Positions 44,209 through 52,642 of a stretch of 64,000 bases of DNA are shown here, piece after piece. The stretch comes from Gelidibacter maritimus. GTDB taxonomy: Bacteria > Bacteroidota > Bacteroidia > Flavobacteriales > Flavobacteriaceae. Positions within the stretch are counted from its first letter, which is position 1. Each line of letters begins with the position of its first letter. The notes beneath the pieces were generated by a model. It was given only the letters and a program-made list of their open reading frames with translations. It was not told where the DNA came from and did no database searches. The translations under genes and the position numbers were made by a program. The stretch lies in contig NZ_JACGLT010000003.1 in assembly GCF_014062315.1 (NCBI RefSeq), positions 197,163 through 261,162 of the forward strand. The letters are read 5' to 3'.

Positions 44209-47200
44209 CTATCGGGAAGCGGATATTTGAATAGGTGATCTTTTAGGTTTTAATCTCACTCTCGGCATCATTCCGCTCTGAAAATCCTCTTCCTCTCGGG
44301 AAAGGGATTTAGAGGATGGGATTTTATACCTCGGATCTTCAATCACCGCCAAGTGTTCCATACTGCTCACTTCAATGCTTACACAATCAAATTCAACTAC
44401 TATTTTGCCGGTAATGCTATAAATACCCTTGCCTCTAAATGGAAATTTCGCTGCCACCGGCGGAAAATGTACGGTATCTACAAAATCGCCATCACGATCC
44501 AAAAAGTTTCCAAAATGCATGATTTTGCCATTGGTGGTCTTGGTGTTTTTGAGGGTGATAAGGTAACCTTCAATGGTGACCGTCTTTCCTTCCAGGGCTT
44601 GCAAATCTTTTGCGCGTAACGGATTTGCCGAACGTTTTTTCAATAGGTGAAACGGGTTGCAAAGCGGAAAGCCTAACAATTCAATTTCGTCAAAAGCATT
44701 TTCCAAGGCTGTACTTGGCAATTCTGGGGTTTTATACTGGATTCGTTCAGTCTTGAATAATGTGACGACATTCTCTTGTACGGCATGTTTGCTGATTTTT
44801 AAATGAGCTTCCCAGAGCAGTTCGCGTTTGTTGTTTCCGGTAAATCGGAAGGCATTTATTTTTATCAAGATCGAAACCTGTTCTATGGAAATGGGAACCC
44901 GTTCAATGAAGTCATCCAAACTTAAAAAGTTGCCTTCTGCCTGGCGTTCTTTTACAATATGCTTGATGGTTTTTGACTCCAAGGACTGTAGGAACATAAA
45001 TCCGAGGTAAATGGTTTTACCCTGAATGACCGTTTGCGTAAAGCTCGTGTTGATGCATGGTGCCTCTATGAGGCCACCATCCATTCGCGCTTCATGGACA
45101 TAGAGTTCAGTGCTGTAAAATCCGCCAAAATTATTTATGGTCGCCACCATATATTCCAATGGGAAATAGGCTTTCAAAAACAAACTTTGGTAACTTTCCA
45201 CGGCGTAAGATGCCGAATGGCCCTTTGCAAACGCATACCCGGCAAAACTTTCAATCTGTCGCCAAATATCGGATACCAAACCATCAGGTTTTCCTGATTT
45301 TTTACAGTTGTCAAAAAATTGTTGTTTCACTTTTAAAAACTCATCGCGCGATCGAAATTTCCCGGACATGCCACGACGTAGCATATCGGCTTCGCCAAGC
45401 GTGAGGCCACCAAAATAGTGTGCTACTTTTATAACGTCTTCCTGATAGACCATCACGCCAAAGGTTTCCGGCATAATTTCAAGTAATACTTTGGGCGCAT
45501 CCTTTCGGCGTTGTGGGTCACGATACCGCAGAATATATTCCCGCATCATGCCACTTTTGGCGACGCCAGGACGAATTACGGAACTTGCCGCCACCAAGCC
45601 CAAATAGCTATCCACTTGCAATTTCCGCATCAGCATACGCATGGCTGGAGACTCTACATAAAAACAGCCGATGGCCTTAGCATTTTTAAGCAAATATTTG
45701 ATGCGTGCATCTTGTTTGAACCGTTGAATATCGTGGATGTCGATAGGTGGTTTTTCGGGATGGTTATAGGCGACAATCTCTGTGGCTTCCTTGATCTTCC
45801 CGAGGCCGCGTTGGCTCAAAATATCAAATTTGTACAGACCGATATCTTCCGCTACAACCATATCAAATTGAGTGGTGGCATAGCCTTTTGGGGGCATAAA
45901 AGTAGCGCCATAACAATGAATGGGTTTTTCCGAAATAATAATACCACCGGCATGAATACCCAAATAATTAGGAAAGCCTTGAATATACGTGCTGTATTTA
46001 ATGACGAGTTGAGACAGGTTGTCCAATTGATTAATATGGTATTTGCCTCTGGTGAGCTTGTCCATTTCCGATTTTGGTAAACCAAATACCTTTCCCAATT
46101 CCCGGACGGAGGCTTTAAACTTAAAGGTGTTATACACGGCAATCAAAGCTGTGTTTTTAAATCGGTTGAAAATAAAAGCGGTGATATCATCTCTATCCTT
46201 CCACGAGAAATCAAGATCAAAATCGGGTGGATTCTGTCTGAACACATTGATAAAACGTTCAAAATAGAGATCGAGTTCCACCGGATCCACATCGGTTATC
46301 CGAAGCAAATAAGCAACAATGCTATTGGCCCCACTGCCACGGCCTACATAAAAATAGTTCTTGCTGCGTGCATATTTTAAGATCTTCCAGTTGATCAAAA
46401 AATAAGACACAAATCCTTTTTGTTCAATGATGGACAGTTCTTTCTCGATACGTTTAAAAATACGTTCTCCAGGATTTTTATAGCGGTAATGGATGCCATC
46501 GTAGGTGAGCTTCTTAAGCAATTTGAAATCCAATGCTTCATTGTGGGTGTAGCAACGTTGGTTGTTGGGGTTTTCATGTGAAAAGTCAAAATTAATCTGA
46601 CATTTTTCAAGAATGGATGCTGTGTTTTTTAAAAGCTCTGGAAACTCATTATAAGTATCGCACAATTCCTCATAGGGCAACATTCTGTCCGTCTCCTCTC
46701 CCTGCTCACTTTTAGCAAGTTTGCTCAATAGGGTGTTATTGTCAATAGCACGCAATAAACGATGGGTGTTAAAATCCTTCTTACTCTGAAATGACACGGT
46801 TTTTAATACGACCAATTTGTTGCGTAAGGTATTCCATTTGGAGAATTTGAGATGGTTCAAATCCTTTGGTTTGATGCCTAAAAATTCGTTCTCTTTGAGT
46901 TGGTATGTTTTTTTATGGATGTATGGATAAATCACAAAGACATCTTCCAGTTGGGGAGCAATTTCAGGGATTTCCAATTCAGGATTATGTAAGAATTCTG
47001 ATAGGTAATCGTTGATATTCTTAAACCCATGGTTGTTTTTGGCAATGAGGATAAATTGCTGTTGGGCACCATTTCTGAAATCAATGCCCAAAACGGGTTT
47101 GATTTTATATTTTGAGGACAATCTTACAAAATCCAAACAGGCGGATGTGCTGTTGATATCCGTTAATGCCAAGGTCTGCAAGCCGTTTTCTGAAGCGATG

Positions 47201-47268
47201 GCAAGCAACTGCTCAGGCTTAATGGTGCCGTAGCGAAGGCTGTAGTAAGTGTGGCAGTTGAGATACAT
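44209..47268 (-). CDS. dnaE2: DnaE2/ImuC-like DNA polymerase III alpha subunit
   Basis: C-family polymerase of 1019 residues, close in length to error-prone DnaE2 and shorter than replicative DnaE. The PHP domain (MYLNCHTYYSLRYGTIKPEQLL, ALTDINST) lacks several metal ligands. The catalytic aspartates lie in PPDFDLDFSW (about 350). Later come FAGYAFAKGHSASYAVESYQSLFLKAYFP (helix-hairpin region) and an OB fold (VTIEGYLITLKNTKT). Divergent from a LexA-like regulator and near dinB, it fits a translesion mutasome. DnaE2 versus another C-family paralogue is judged from length and context only. Confidence 0.85.
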   Translation of the reverse strand: MYLNCHTYYSLRYGTIKPEQLLAIASENGLQTLALTDINSTSACLDFVRLSSKYKIKPVLGIDFRNGAQQQFILIAKNNHGFKNINDYLSEFLHNPELEIPEIAPQLEDVFVIYPYIHKKTYQLKENEFLGIKPKDLNHLKFSKWNTLRNKLVVLKTVSFQSKKDFNTHRLLRAIDNNTLLSKLAKSEQGEETDRMLPYEELCDTYNEFPELLKNTASILEKCQINFDFSHENPNNQRCYTHNEALDFKLLKKLTYDGIHYRYKNPGERIFKRIEKELSIIEQKGFVSYFLINWKILKYARSKNYFYVGRGSGANSIVAYLLRITDVDPVELDLYFERFINVFRQNPPDFDLDFSWKDRDDITAFIFNRFKNTALIAVYNTFKFKASVRELGKVFGLPKSEMDKLTRGKYHINQLDNLSQLVIKYSTYIQGFPNYLGIHAGGIIISEKPIHCYGATFMPPKGYATTQFDMVVAEDIGLYKFDILSQRGLGKIKEATEIVAYNHPEKPPIDIHDIQRFKQDARIKYLLKNAKAIGCFYVESPAMRMLMRKLQVDSYLGLVAASSVIRPGVAKSGMMREYILRYRDPQRRKDAPKVLLEIMPETFGVMVYQEDVIKVAHYFGGLTLGEADMLRRGMSGKFRSRDEFLKVKQQFFDNCKKSGKPDGLVSDIWRQIESFAGYAFAKGHSASYAVESYQSLFLKAYFPLEYMVATINNFGGFYSTELYVHEARMDGGLIEAPCINTSFTQTVIQGKTIYLGFMFLQSLESKTIKHIVKERQAEGNFLSLDDFIERVPISIEQVSILIKINAFRFTGNNKRELLWEAHLKISKHAVQENVVTLFKTERIQYKTPELPSTALENAFDEIELLGFPLCNPFHLLKKRSANPLRAKDLQALEGKTVTIEGYLITLKNTKTTNGKIMHFGNFLDRDGDFVDTVHFPPVAAKFPFRGKGIYSITGKIVVEFDCVSIEVSSMEHLAVIEDPRYKIPSSKSLSREEEDFQSGMMPRVRLKPKRSPIQISASR

Positions 47269-47453
47269 TTTTTCTTATTTATTGATATTTTTCAAAGTTA
47301 GCTATTATATGTAGTATTGATTGCTTATATTTGTAGTAAGTTGTAGATTCAAGATTCAAGATTCAGGATTCAGGATTCAGGATTCAGGATTCAGGATTCA
47401 GGATTCAGAATTCAGGATTCAGGAATTGTGGCAGAAATAAAATGAAATAAAAA
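47269..47453. promoter_or_regulatory. Divergent dnaE2 / LexA-like regulator control region
   Basis: On the plus strand TATATTTG (47326-47333) and on the minus strand TAACTTTG (47293-47300) both fit the -7 box. Between and over them lie two direct GTAGTA words (47311 and 47333, 22 bp apart), each preceded by an AT-rich ATAT stretch, a candidate operator for the self-cleaving regulator. The regulator's leader then runs through an 11-unit GATTCAG repeat. Confidence 0.5.
47346..47422. repeat. GATTCAG heptad repeat x11
   Basis: Eleven 7-base units: two GATTCAA, seven GATTCAG, one AATTCAG and one GATTCAG. The array ends 31 bp before the ATG of the LexA-like regulator. Confidence 0.95.
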
Positions 47454-48224
47454 ATGAAACATATCCAAGCAAATATCAAACACCTACGTTCATTAAAGCA
47501 ACTTTCGCAAGAGCGTTTTGCAGATGAATTGGGTTGGTCAAGATCCATCGTAGGATCTTATGAAGAAGGACGGTCCGAGCCGCCCATTGACCGATTGATC
47601 GATTTGTCCAATTACTTTAAAATCCCCATTGACATTCTGGTCAGAAATGATTTGCGAAAAGCCAAAGACACCTCTTTTATTGACATTGGCAGCAAGCGGG
47701 TGCTGTTTCCGATAACGGTCAGTGAAGCTAATGAAGACCTCATAGAGATTGTTCCGGCAAAAGCTTCGGCAGGTTATTTGTCAGGCTATGACGATCCGGA
47801 ATATATTGAACAGCTCCAGAAAATCAAGTTGCCTTTTCTTCCCACCGGTACCCATCGTGCCTTTCCTATCAAAGGCGATTCGATGTTGCCCGTAAAGGAT
47901 GGTTCTTTTGTGGTCGCAAAATTTGTGGAAGATATTCAAGATGTGAAAAATGGACGTACCTATATTGTATTGACCAAAGACGATGGCTTGGTATATAAGC
48001 GTGTTTATAATTTGATGGAGGATAAAAATGTTTTGTTGTTGAGCAGCGACAATAAAGCGTATCAACCGTATGAAGTCCCTATTGAAAATGTATTGGAGCT
48101 TTGGGAATTTACCTGCTGTATCAACACTCAGGAATACGACGAAAAAGAACTGAAAATGAGCAGTATTATGGCGATGTTCCAAGAGTTGAAAGTGGAATTG
48201 GAAGCAGTTCAAAAAATGGCATAA
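47454..48224 (+). CDS. XRE/S24 LexA-like self-cleaving regulator
   Basis: DNA-binding repressor of 256 residues. An XRE helix-turn-helix (about 5-60; LKQLSQERFADELGWSRSIVGSYEEG) is joined to an S24 peptidase domain. The expected Ala-Gly cleavage bond is Ala106-Gly107 (PAKASAGYLSGY). The catalytic Ser is Ser143 (IKGDSMLPVKDG) and the Lys is Lys182 (VYKRVYN), spaced about as in LexA. The gene is divergent from dnaE2 and coupled to the nuclease gene (TAATG). It probably replaces LexA as the damage-responsive switch for these genes; this is inference. Confidence 0.9.
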   Translation: MKHIQANIKHLRSLKQLSQERFADELGWSRSIVGSYEEGRSEPPIDRLIDLSNYFKIPIDILVRNDLRKAKDTSFIDIGSKRVLFPITVSEANEDLIEIVPAKASAGYLSGYDDPEYIEQLQKIKLPFLPTGTHRAFPIKGDSMLPVKDGSFVVAKFVEDIQDVKNGRTYIVLTKDDGLVYKRVYNLMEDKNVLLLSSDNKAYQPYEVPIENVLELWEFTCCINTQEYDEKELKMSSIMAMFQELKVELEAVQKMA

Positions 48225-49609
48225 TGGCAAAACCCAAAACCACTTATACCATTATTGATGTCGAAACGACTGGGCGAGGCAATAAGATTACTGAAATTTC
48301 CATTTTTAAACATGATGGTGAAAAGGTTCTTGAAGAGTTCACCTCGTTGGTTAATCCGGAAGCCTTGGTTCCAGACTATATTACTGCACTGACAGGAATT
48401 GACAATACATTGGTTGCTGATGCGCCAACCTTTGCTGAGATTTCAGATGCCGTTCTTTCCATTACGGAAGATAGTATTTTTGTGGCCCATAATGTCAACT
48501 TCGACTATAACGTGATCCGTAATGAATTTAAAGCAATTGGCGTCGATTTTAGACGACGGAAGTTATGTACGGTACGACTATCGCGAGCCTTATTCCCCGG
48601 ATTCCGATCGTACAGTTTGGGGAAATTATGCCACTCTTTGGATATTAAATTGGTGGATAGACATCGTGCACGAGGCGATGCCGATGCTACCGTCACGTTG
48701 TTTGAAAAATTATTGGCTCACGACCATTCGGATACTGTTTTTACCGACTTTTTGAAAAAGGGATCTAAGGAAGCGACTTTGCCATCCCATTTGCCAAGTG
48801 CTATTTTTGAGGGCATTCCCAATAGTCCGGGTATTTATTATTTCAAAAATAAAAAGGGAAAAATAATTTATGTTGGGAAGGCCATCAATCTTAAGAAACG
48901 CGTCTTAGGACATTTCTACGATAAAAAGGAAAAGGAACTCAATCTTTGCAGAGAAACCGCCCATATTGATTTTGAACTTTCGGGCAGCGATCTCGTGGCC
49001 CGACTGATGGAGGATGCAGCCATCAAGCATCATTTCCCCATATATAACCAAGCGGCCAAACGCGTGCCAAAACCGTATGCCGTGTTTAGTTATGAAGATC
49101 GACAGGGCGTTCAACATTTGGCTTTCAATACGCTGAAAGCAACACCCAATCCGTTACGGATTTTTCACAGCATTCGCGACTGCCGATTGTATTTGGAGCA
49201 GGTATGCGAGCAGTTTGAACTGTGTCCAAAATATTGCCATTTGCAGGAAAATGTATGGACCTGCTCGCATTACAAGCTGACCACTTGCAAAGGGGTCTGT
49301 AGAGATGAAGAATCGGTTGTAGCTTATAATGAACGCGTGAAACTGGCAATTGATTATATGGCCAACTCCAATCAGAACTTGGTTTTAAAAGAAAAGGGGC
49401 GACACGTGGAAGAAGAAGCTTTTGTGCTCATCAAAAACGGGCTCTATCTTGGCTATGGATTTATTGAGAAATCAGAACAGATTTTAAATACCGACGATTT
49501 GGAAACTTTTCTTATACCACAAAAGGAAACTATGGAAGTGCAAGGGATTTTGAGAAAGGTTTTATTGCAAATACCGCAGGACCGTTCTTCTGAACTAATA
49601 ACACTGTAG
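48224..49609 (+). CDS. DEDDh exonuclease fused to GIY-YIG endonuclease (DnaQ-UvrC/Cho-like)
   Basis: DNA repair nuclease of 461 residues from the ATG at 48224, which overlaps the regulator's stop by one base. The N-terminal DnaQ-like domain has IIDVETTG (Asp12, Glu14), NFDYN (Asp94) and HRARGDAD (His147, Asp152). The GIY-YIG domain follows at about 198-275 (PGIYYFKNKKGKIIYVGKAINLKKR), as in the UvrC N-terminus and Cho. The cysteine-rich part (CPKYCHLQENVWTCSHYKLTTCKGVC) may bind a metal. The fusion is known in bacteria. Coupling to a LexA-like regulator implies damage control. Confidence 0.92.
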   Translation: MAKPKTTYTIIDVETTGRGNKITEISIFKHDGEKVLEEFTSLVNPEALVPDYITALTGIDNTLVADAPTFAEISDAVLSITEDSIFVAHNVNFDYNVIRNEFKAIGVDFRRRKLCTVRLSRALFPGFRSYSLGKLCHSLDIKLVDRHRARGDADATVTLFEKLLAHDHSDTVFTDFLKKGSKEATLPSHLPSAIFEGIPNSPGIYYFKNKKGKIIYVGKAINLKKRVLGHFYDKKEKELNLCRETAHIDFELSGSDLVARLMEDAAIKHHFPIYNQAAKRVPKPYAVFSYEDRQGVQHLAFNTLKATPNPLRIFHSIRDCRLYLEQVCEQFELCPKYCHLQENVWTCSHYKLTTCKGVCRDEESVVAYNERVKLAIDYMANSNQNLVLKEKGRHVEEEAFVLIKNGLYLGYGFIEKSEQILNTDDLETFLIPQKETMEVQGILRKVLLQIPQDRSSELITL

Positions 49610-50078
49610 CGGGCAAATGCTTCGCAACGTGGCTGTTGATGGCCAGAGAATTTTCCGAGTGCCAGTGTCAATATTTTGATCATAAAAATTGTTTAGACAA
49701 GCGCTAACCAAAATAGTTTGTGGGCGCAAAGTTTATAAACTAAGCCACCCCTATGACGTTGATACTTTATTTGTGCTGAATATCTTCGCTAAGAAACAAG
49801 ACCCTTTCTCAGGCGGAAGCAAAGAGCATAGTTCTTAATTCACTTTTACAACCCATCTGTTTTGCAAGTGCTCATGTGTGGACGGTGGTATTTTATATTG
49901 TCATAAAGAGTACGTCTAAGAAACTTAGCCTCACTGCTTAGTTGAAAAGCACATTTATGCAGGTTGTGCTGACCAAAGTTGATGCGTTTTGATCATAAAT
50001 TTCCATTTGTAAAAATTCAATAAACTTCATTCTGTCTATAGGTTTGTTAATTGCTTTCTCTATCGTAACTATCACTAA
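49610..50078. other. 469-bp stretch without a gene
   Basis: No open frame or named feature seen between the nuclease gene and the tiny ORF at 50079. Confidence 0.5.
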
Positions 50079-50186
50079 ATGAGTAACTTATTTCAATTTA
50101 TTTTTGAAAAACGCTTGTTTTTGAAGTTTATTATAATTATTTTGGTAGGGTCGTTCTTATTAATTTTAATCCACCCTCAGTTATGA
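50079..50186 (+). CDS. 35-residue membrane peptide coupled to the metalloprotease
   Basis: Short frame starting MSNLFQFIFEKRLFLKF, followed by a hydrophobic stretch (FIIIILVGSFLLILI) and ending HPQL. The TGA overlaps the ATG of the next gene in an ATGA junction, the classic coupling arrangement. A basic patch before the membrane segment suggests the N-terminus is inside. It could be a real small membrane protein or a leader ORF for the protease. It is unrecognised and too short for standard gene callers. Confidence 0.45.
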   Translation: MSNLFQFIFEKRLFLKFIIIILVGSFLLILIHPQL

Positions 50187-52378
50187 AAAAGCGCTATAAT
50201 TTTTTCGCAACCATTTTCGCCGTTCTTTTTTTTACCCTTCAAAATCATGGGCAAAACCTTCTACCGGCGAATATTTCCCACAAAGGAACAGTTGAAACTA
50301 AAAGCATCACCATTAATAAAGAGCTTTGTGGTACAGATTTCATGCATGATCAGAAAATGAAAGAAGATGCTCAGTACCGAGCCGGTCATCAGCGTACTCT
50401 ACAATCTATGCAAAAAGTGAGCATGCAAAAAGGTGTATCGGCCAACGGTGTTATACAAGTTCCAATTGTAGTTCACGTTATGCATAAAGGCGAGCCTGTT
50501 GGGATTGGTACTAATATTTCTGATGCCGATGTGAAAAGAGGTATAAGGTATCTGAATAATTATTGGAGAAAAACAGAGGGTTCACTTGGTGATGGGGTGG
50601 GCGTAGATATGAACATTGAATTTGTTTTAGCTGTTCAAGATGAAGACGGAAATTGCACCGATGGTATTTTGAGGATAGATATGAGTGGTGTAACTGAGTA
50701 TGTCAGTAACGGCGTTAATATAGATAGCACAGACGGGATTGAAGATTATACCGCTGGAGGCGGTGTAAATTCTCTTAAGGAATACAGCATTTGGGACCCA
50801 AATAAATATTATAATGTTTGGATTGTAGATCAAATTGACAGCAAGAATTGTTATAATGCCGGTTCAGAATCATATACCGCAGGATATGCATATTTTGCGT
50901 CGGCGCATGGTAGACCTTATGATGGTACGGTAGTTTTAAGCTGCTCGTATTTAGATGAATTTTCCAGTACTTTTGCTCATGAGTTAGGACATGCCTTTAA
51001 CTTACCCCATACTTTTAACGGGGACGACTCTAAAGGAGATGGAAAGGGTGATCAATGTGGTGACGATGGTATTTTTGATACGCCAAGCCATATGAGAATA
51101 AGCGCAATAGATCCGCCTATTTATTGTGACAATAGTGATTCTAATGAATGTGACGCGTCATTTGATCAAATAACAAACCCGGATACAGGCTTCAGAAGAA
51201 ATACAGGGACACATCAAGATCACATGAGTAATTATATGAATTATACAAGTTGCCGCAATGAATTTACTGGAGGACAAAGAGCGGTCGTGAATACTGCACT
51301 GAATGGCATGAGAGCTTCTTTCCTAACGAGCACGGCATTAACGCCAACTTCGCAAGTGGAAGTTGAGTTCACATCTCAATTGGACCTTGCATGTTTGGGA
51401 GAAGAGGTGAGTTTTTACGATCAATCAACCTGTTCGCCCAATAGTTATACGGATACTAGTTACGACGATACATCATTTCTTTGGACTTTCGATAACAACG
51501 TGGATGAACCTTATACTTCAACGGATCAAAACCCTAATATAATATTTAATAACGCTGGCATTTATGATGTAACGCTTGCCATTACAAATGCACATGGAGC
51601 ATCCAGTTTAACCAAAGCGGAAGGTATAACTGTTAGTGCAGGAATGGTGTCCGCGTGTGATCTCACCAGTTATAATAATGACCAGGATTATGGTCTCGGG
51701 GTTACCAATGTGTCATTTAATACCATCAACAAAGAAACCTATACTTTTATTCCAAAAACGGCCATGCAAGATTTTACCTGTTCTGATAACACAACTATTC
51801 ATCTTGGGTCTTCTTATGATTTAGTGGTCACCTACAAATCAAGAGATAGTGGTACACAACATACCGAAGTATGGATAGATTGGGACAATAATGGCATATT
51901 TGAAACTTCAAACAGTCATGGAGTCAATGAACGTGTTTTAACTCATGATATTGGGGTCAATTCAATCGGCTCACCTTCAGTCAGTATAACTCCACCTGCT
52001 ACGGCTACCCTAAATACCATATTGAGGATGCGGGTTATATCAGAATATACTAAAGCCCCTGTGGTGTGTGGCGATGGGTTGGCACAACGTGCGGATGATT
52101 ATGGCGTGATGGTAGCAAATACGTTAAGCGTCAGTGCGTTTACAAGTCCTAAATTTATGCTGTATCCGAATCCGACCAAGGATGTTTTAACCCTTCATTT
52201 AGAAAACAATGGCCAAATCAAAGGATATAAAGTTTATGATATTACGGGGAAGGAAGTAATGAATATTGCAAAAATCGATAAAAACTCCATTGAGGTGTCA
52301 GGGTTACCAAAGGGTTTCTATTTTGTGAAGGTAGAAACAGATACTGCAGAATTGGTAGGTAAATTTATTAAGGAGTAA
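50183..52378 (+). CDS. M43 metalloprotease with PKD and GEVED domains and T9SS sorting tail
   Basis: Secreted zinc protease of 731 residues. It has a signal peptide (to about 24), a pappalysin-type M43 catalytic domain with HELGHAFNLPH (266-276; zinc His266, His270, His276, base Glu267) and the Met-turn in MSNYMNYTSC, a PKD-like domain (about 400-490), a GEVED domain (about 510-640; WIDWDNNGIFETSN), and a type A T9SS C-terminal sorting domain (about 660-731; LYPNPTKDVLTLHLENNG, GFYFVKVETD). It should cross the outer membrane by the type IX system and be released or anchored at the surface. A bidirectional terminator follows. Confidence 0.94.
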   Translation: MKKRYNFFATIFAVLFFTLQNHGQNLLPANISHKGTVETKSITINKELCGTDFMHDQKMKEDAQYRAGHQRTLQSMQKVSMQKGVSANGVIQVPIVVHVMHKGEPVGIGTNISDADVKRGIRYLNNYWRKTEGSLGDGVGVDMNIEFVLAVQDEDGNCTDGILRIDMSGVTEYVSNGVNIDSTDGIEDYTAGGGVNSLKEYSIWDPNKYYNVWIVDQIDSKNCYNAGSESYTAGYAYFASAHGRPYDGTVVLSCSYLDEFSSTFAHELGHAFNLPHTFNGDDSKGDGKGDQCGDDGIFDTPSHMRISAIDPPIYCDNSDSNECDASFDQITNPDTGFRRNTGTHQDHMSNYMNYTSCRNEFTGGQRAVVNTALNGMRASFLTSTALTPTSQVEVEFTSQLDLACLGEEVSFYDQSTCSPNSYTDTSYDDTSFLWTFDNNVDEPYTSTDQNPNIIFNNAGIYDVTLAITNAHGASSLTKAEGITVSAGMVSACDLTSYNNDQDYGLGVTNVSFNTINKETYTFIPKTAMQDFTCSDNTTIHLGSSYDLVVTYKSRDSGTQHTEVWIDWDNNGIFETSNSHGVNERVLTHDIGVNSIGSPSVSITPPATATLNTILRMRVISEYTKAPVVCGDGLAQRADDYGVMVANTLSVSAFTSPKFMLYPNPTKDVLTLHLENNGQIKGYKVYDITGKEVMNIAKIDKNSIEVSGLPKGFYFVKVETDTAELVGKFIKE

Positions 52379-52580
52379 AGAATTCGATGTGAATTAGTGC
52401 GTGGACTATTGTTCCAAACTAAAACATTTAAGAAGCCCATCAAATAGTTTTGAGTCGGCTTCTTTCATGAAAAGTTAGACCAATTAACTACCTAATATCG
52501 TGTTTGGTCGTTCAGTTAAGTATTTTAGATTTTGGACATTGATTTCTTTTCCACAATCGACATTTTTGTTAAAACGATAA

Positions 52581-52616
52581 AGCCCTTTCTCAGGATAAGA
52601 GAAAGGGCTTTGTTTT
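52581..52616. terminator. Bidirectional terminator
   Basis: Perfect 11-bp stem AGCCCTTTCTC / GAGAAAGGGCT with a 7-base loop and T-rich flanks on the plus strand. It lies between the convergent protease and symporter genes. Confidence 0.9.
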
Positions 52617-52642
52617 AAATGATGATAATTTTTAATCTACCA

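Noticed and set aside
45511-46080. 189-codon plus-strand frame antisense to the DnaE2-like gene
   Set aside because: Antisense shadow of a conserved polymerase coding region.
44209-47268. Replicative DNA polymerase III alpha subunit (dnaE)
   Set aside because: Too short, with a degenerate PHP domain, and placed with a LexA-like regulator and dinB; the DnaE2-like reading fits better.
48101-48223. Longer N-terminus for the DnaQ/GIY-YIG nuclease
   Set aside because: The extra 41 codons overlap the regulator gene in another frame; the ATG at 48224 gives the expected exonuclease start.
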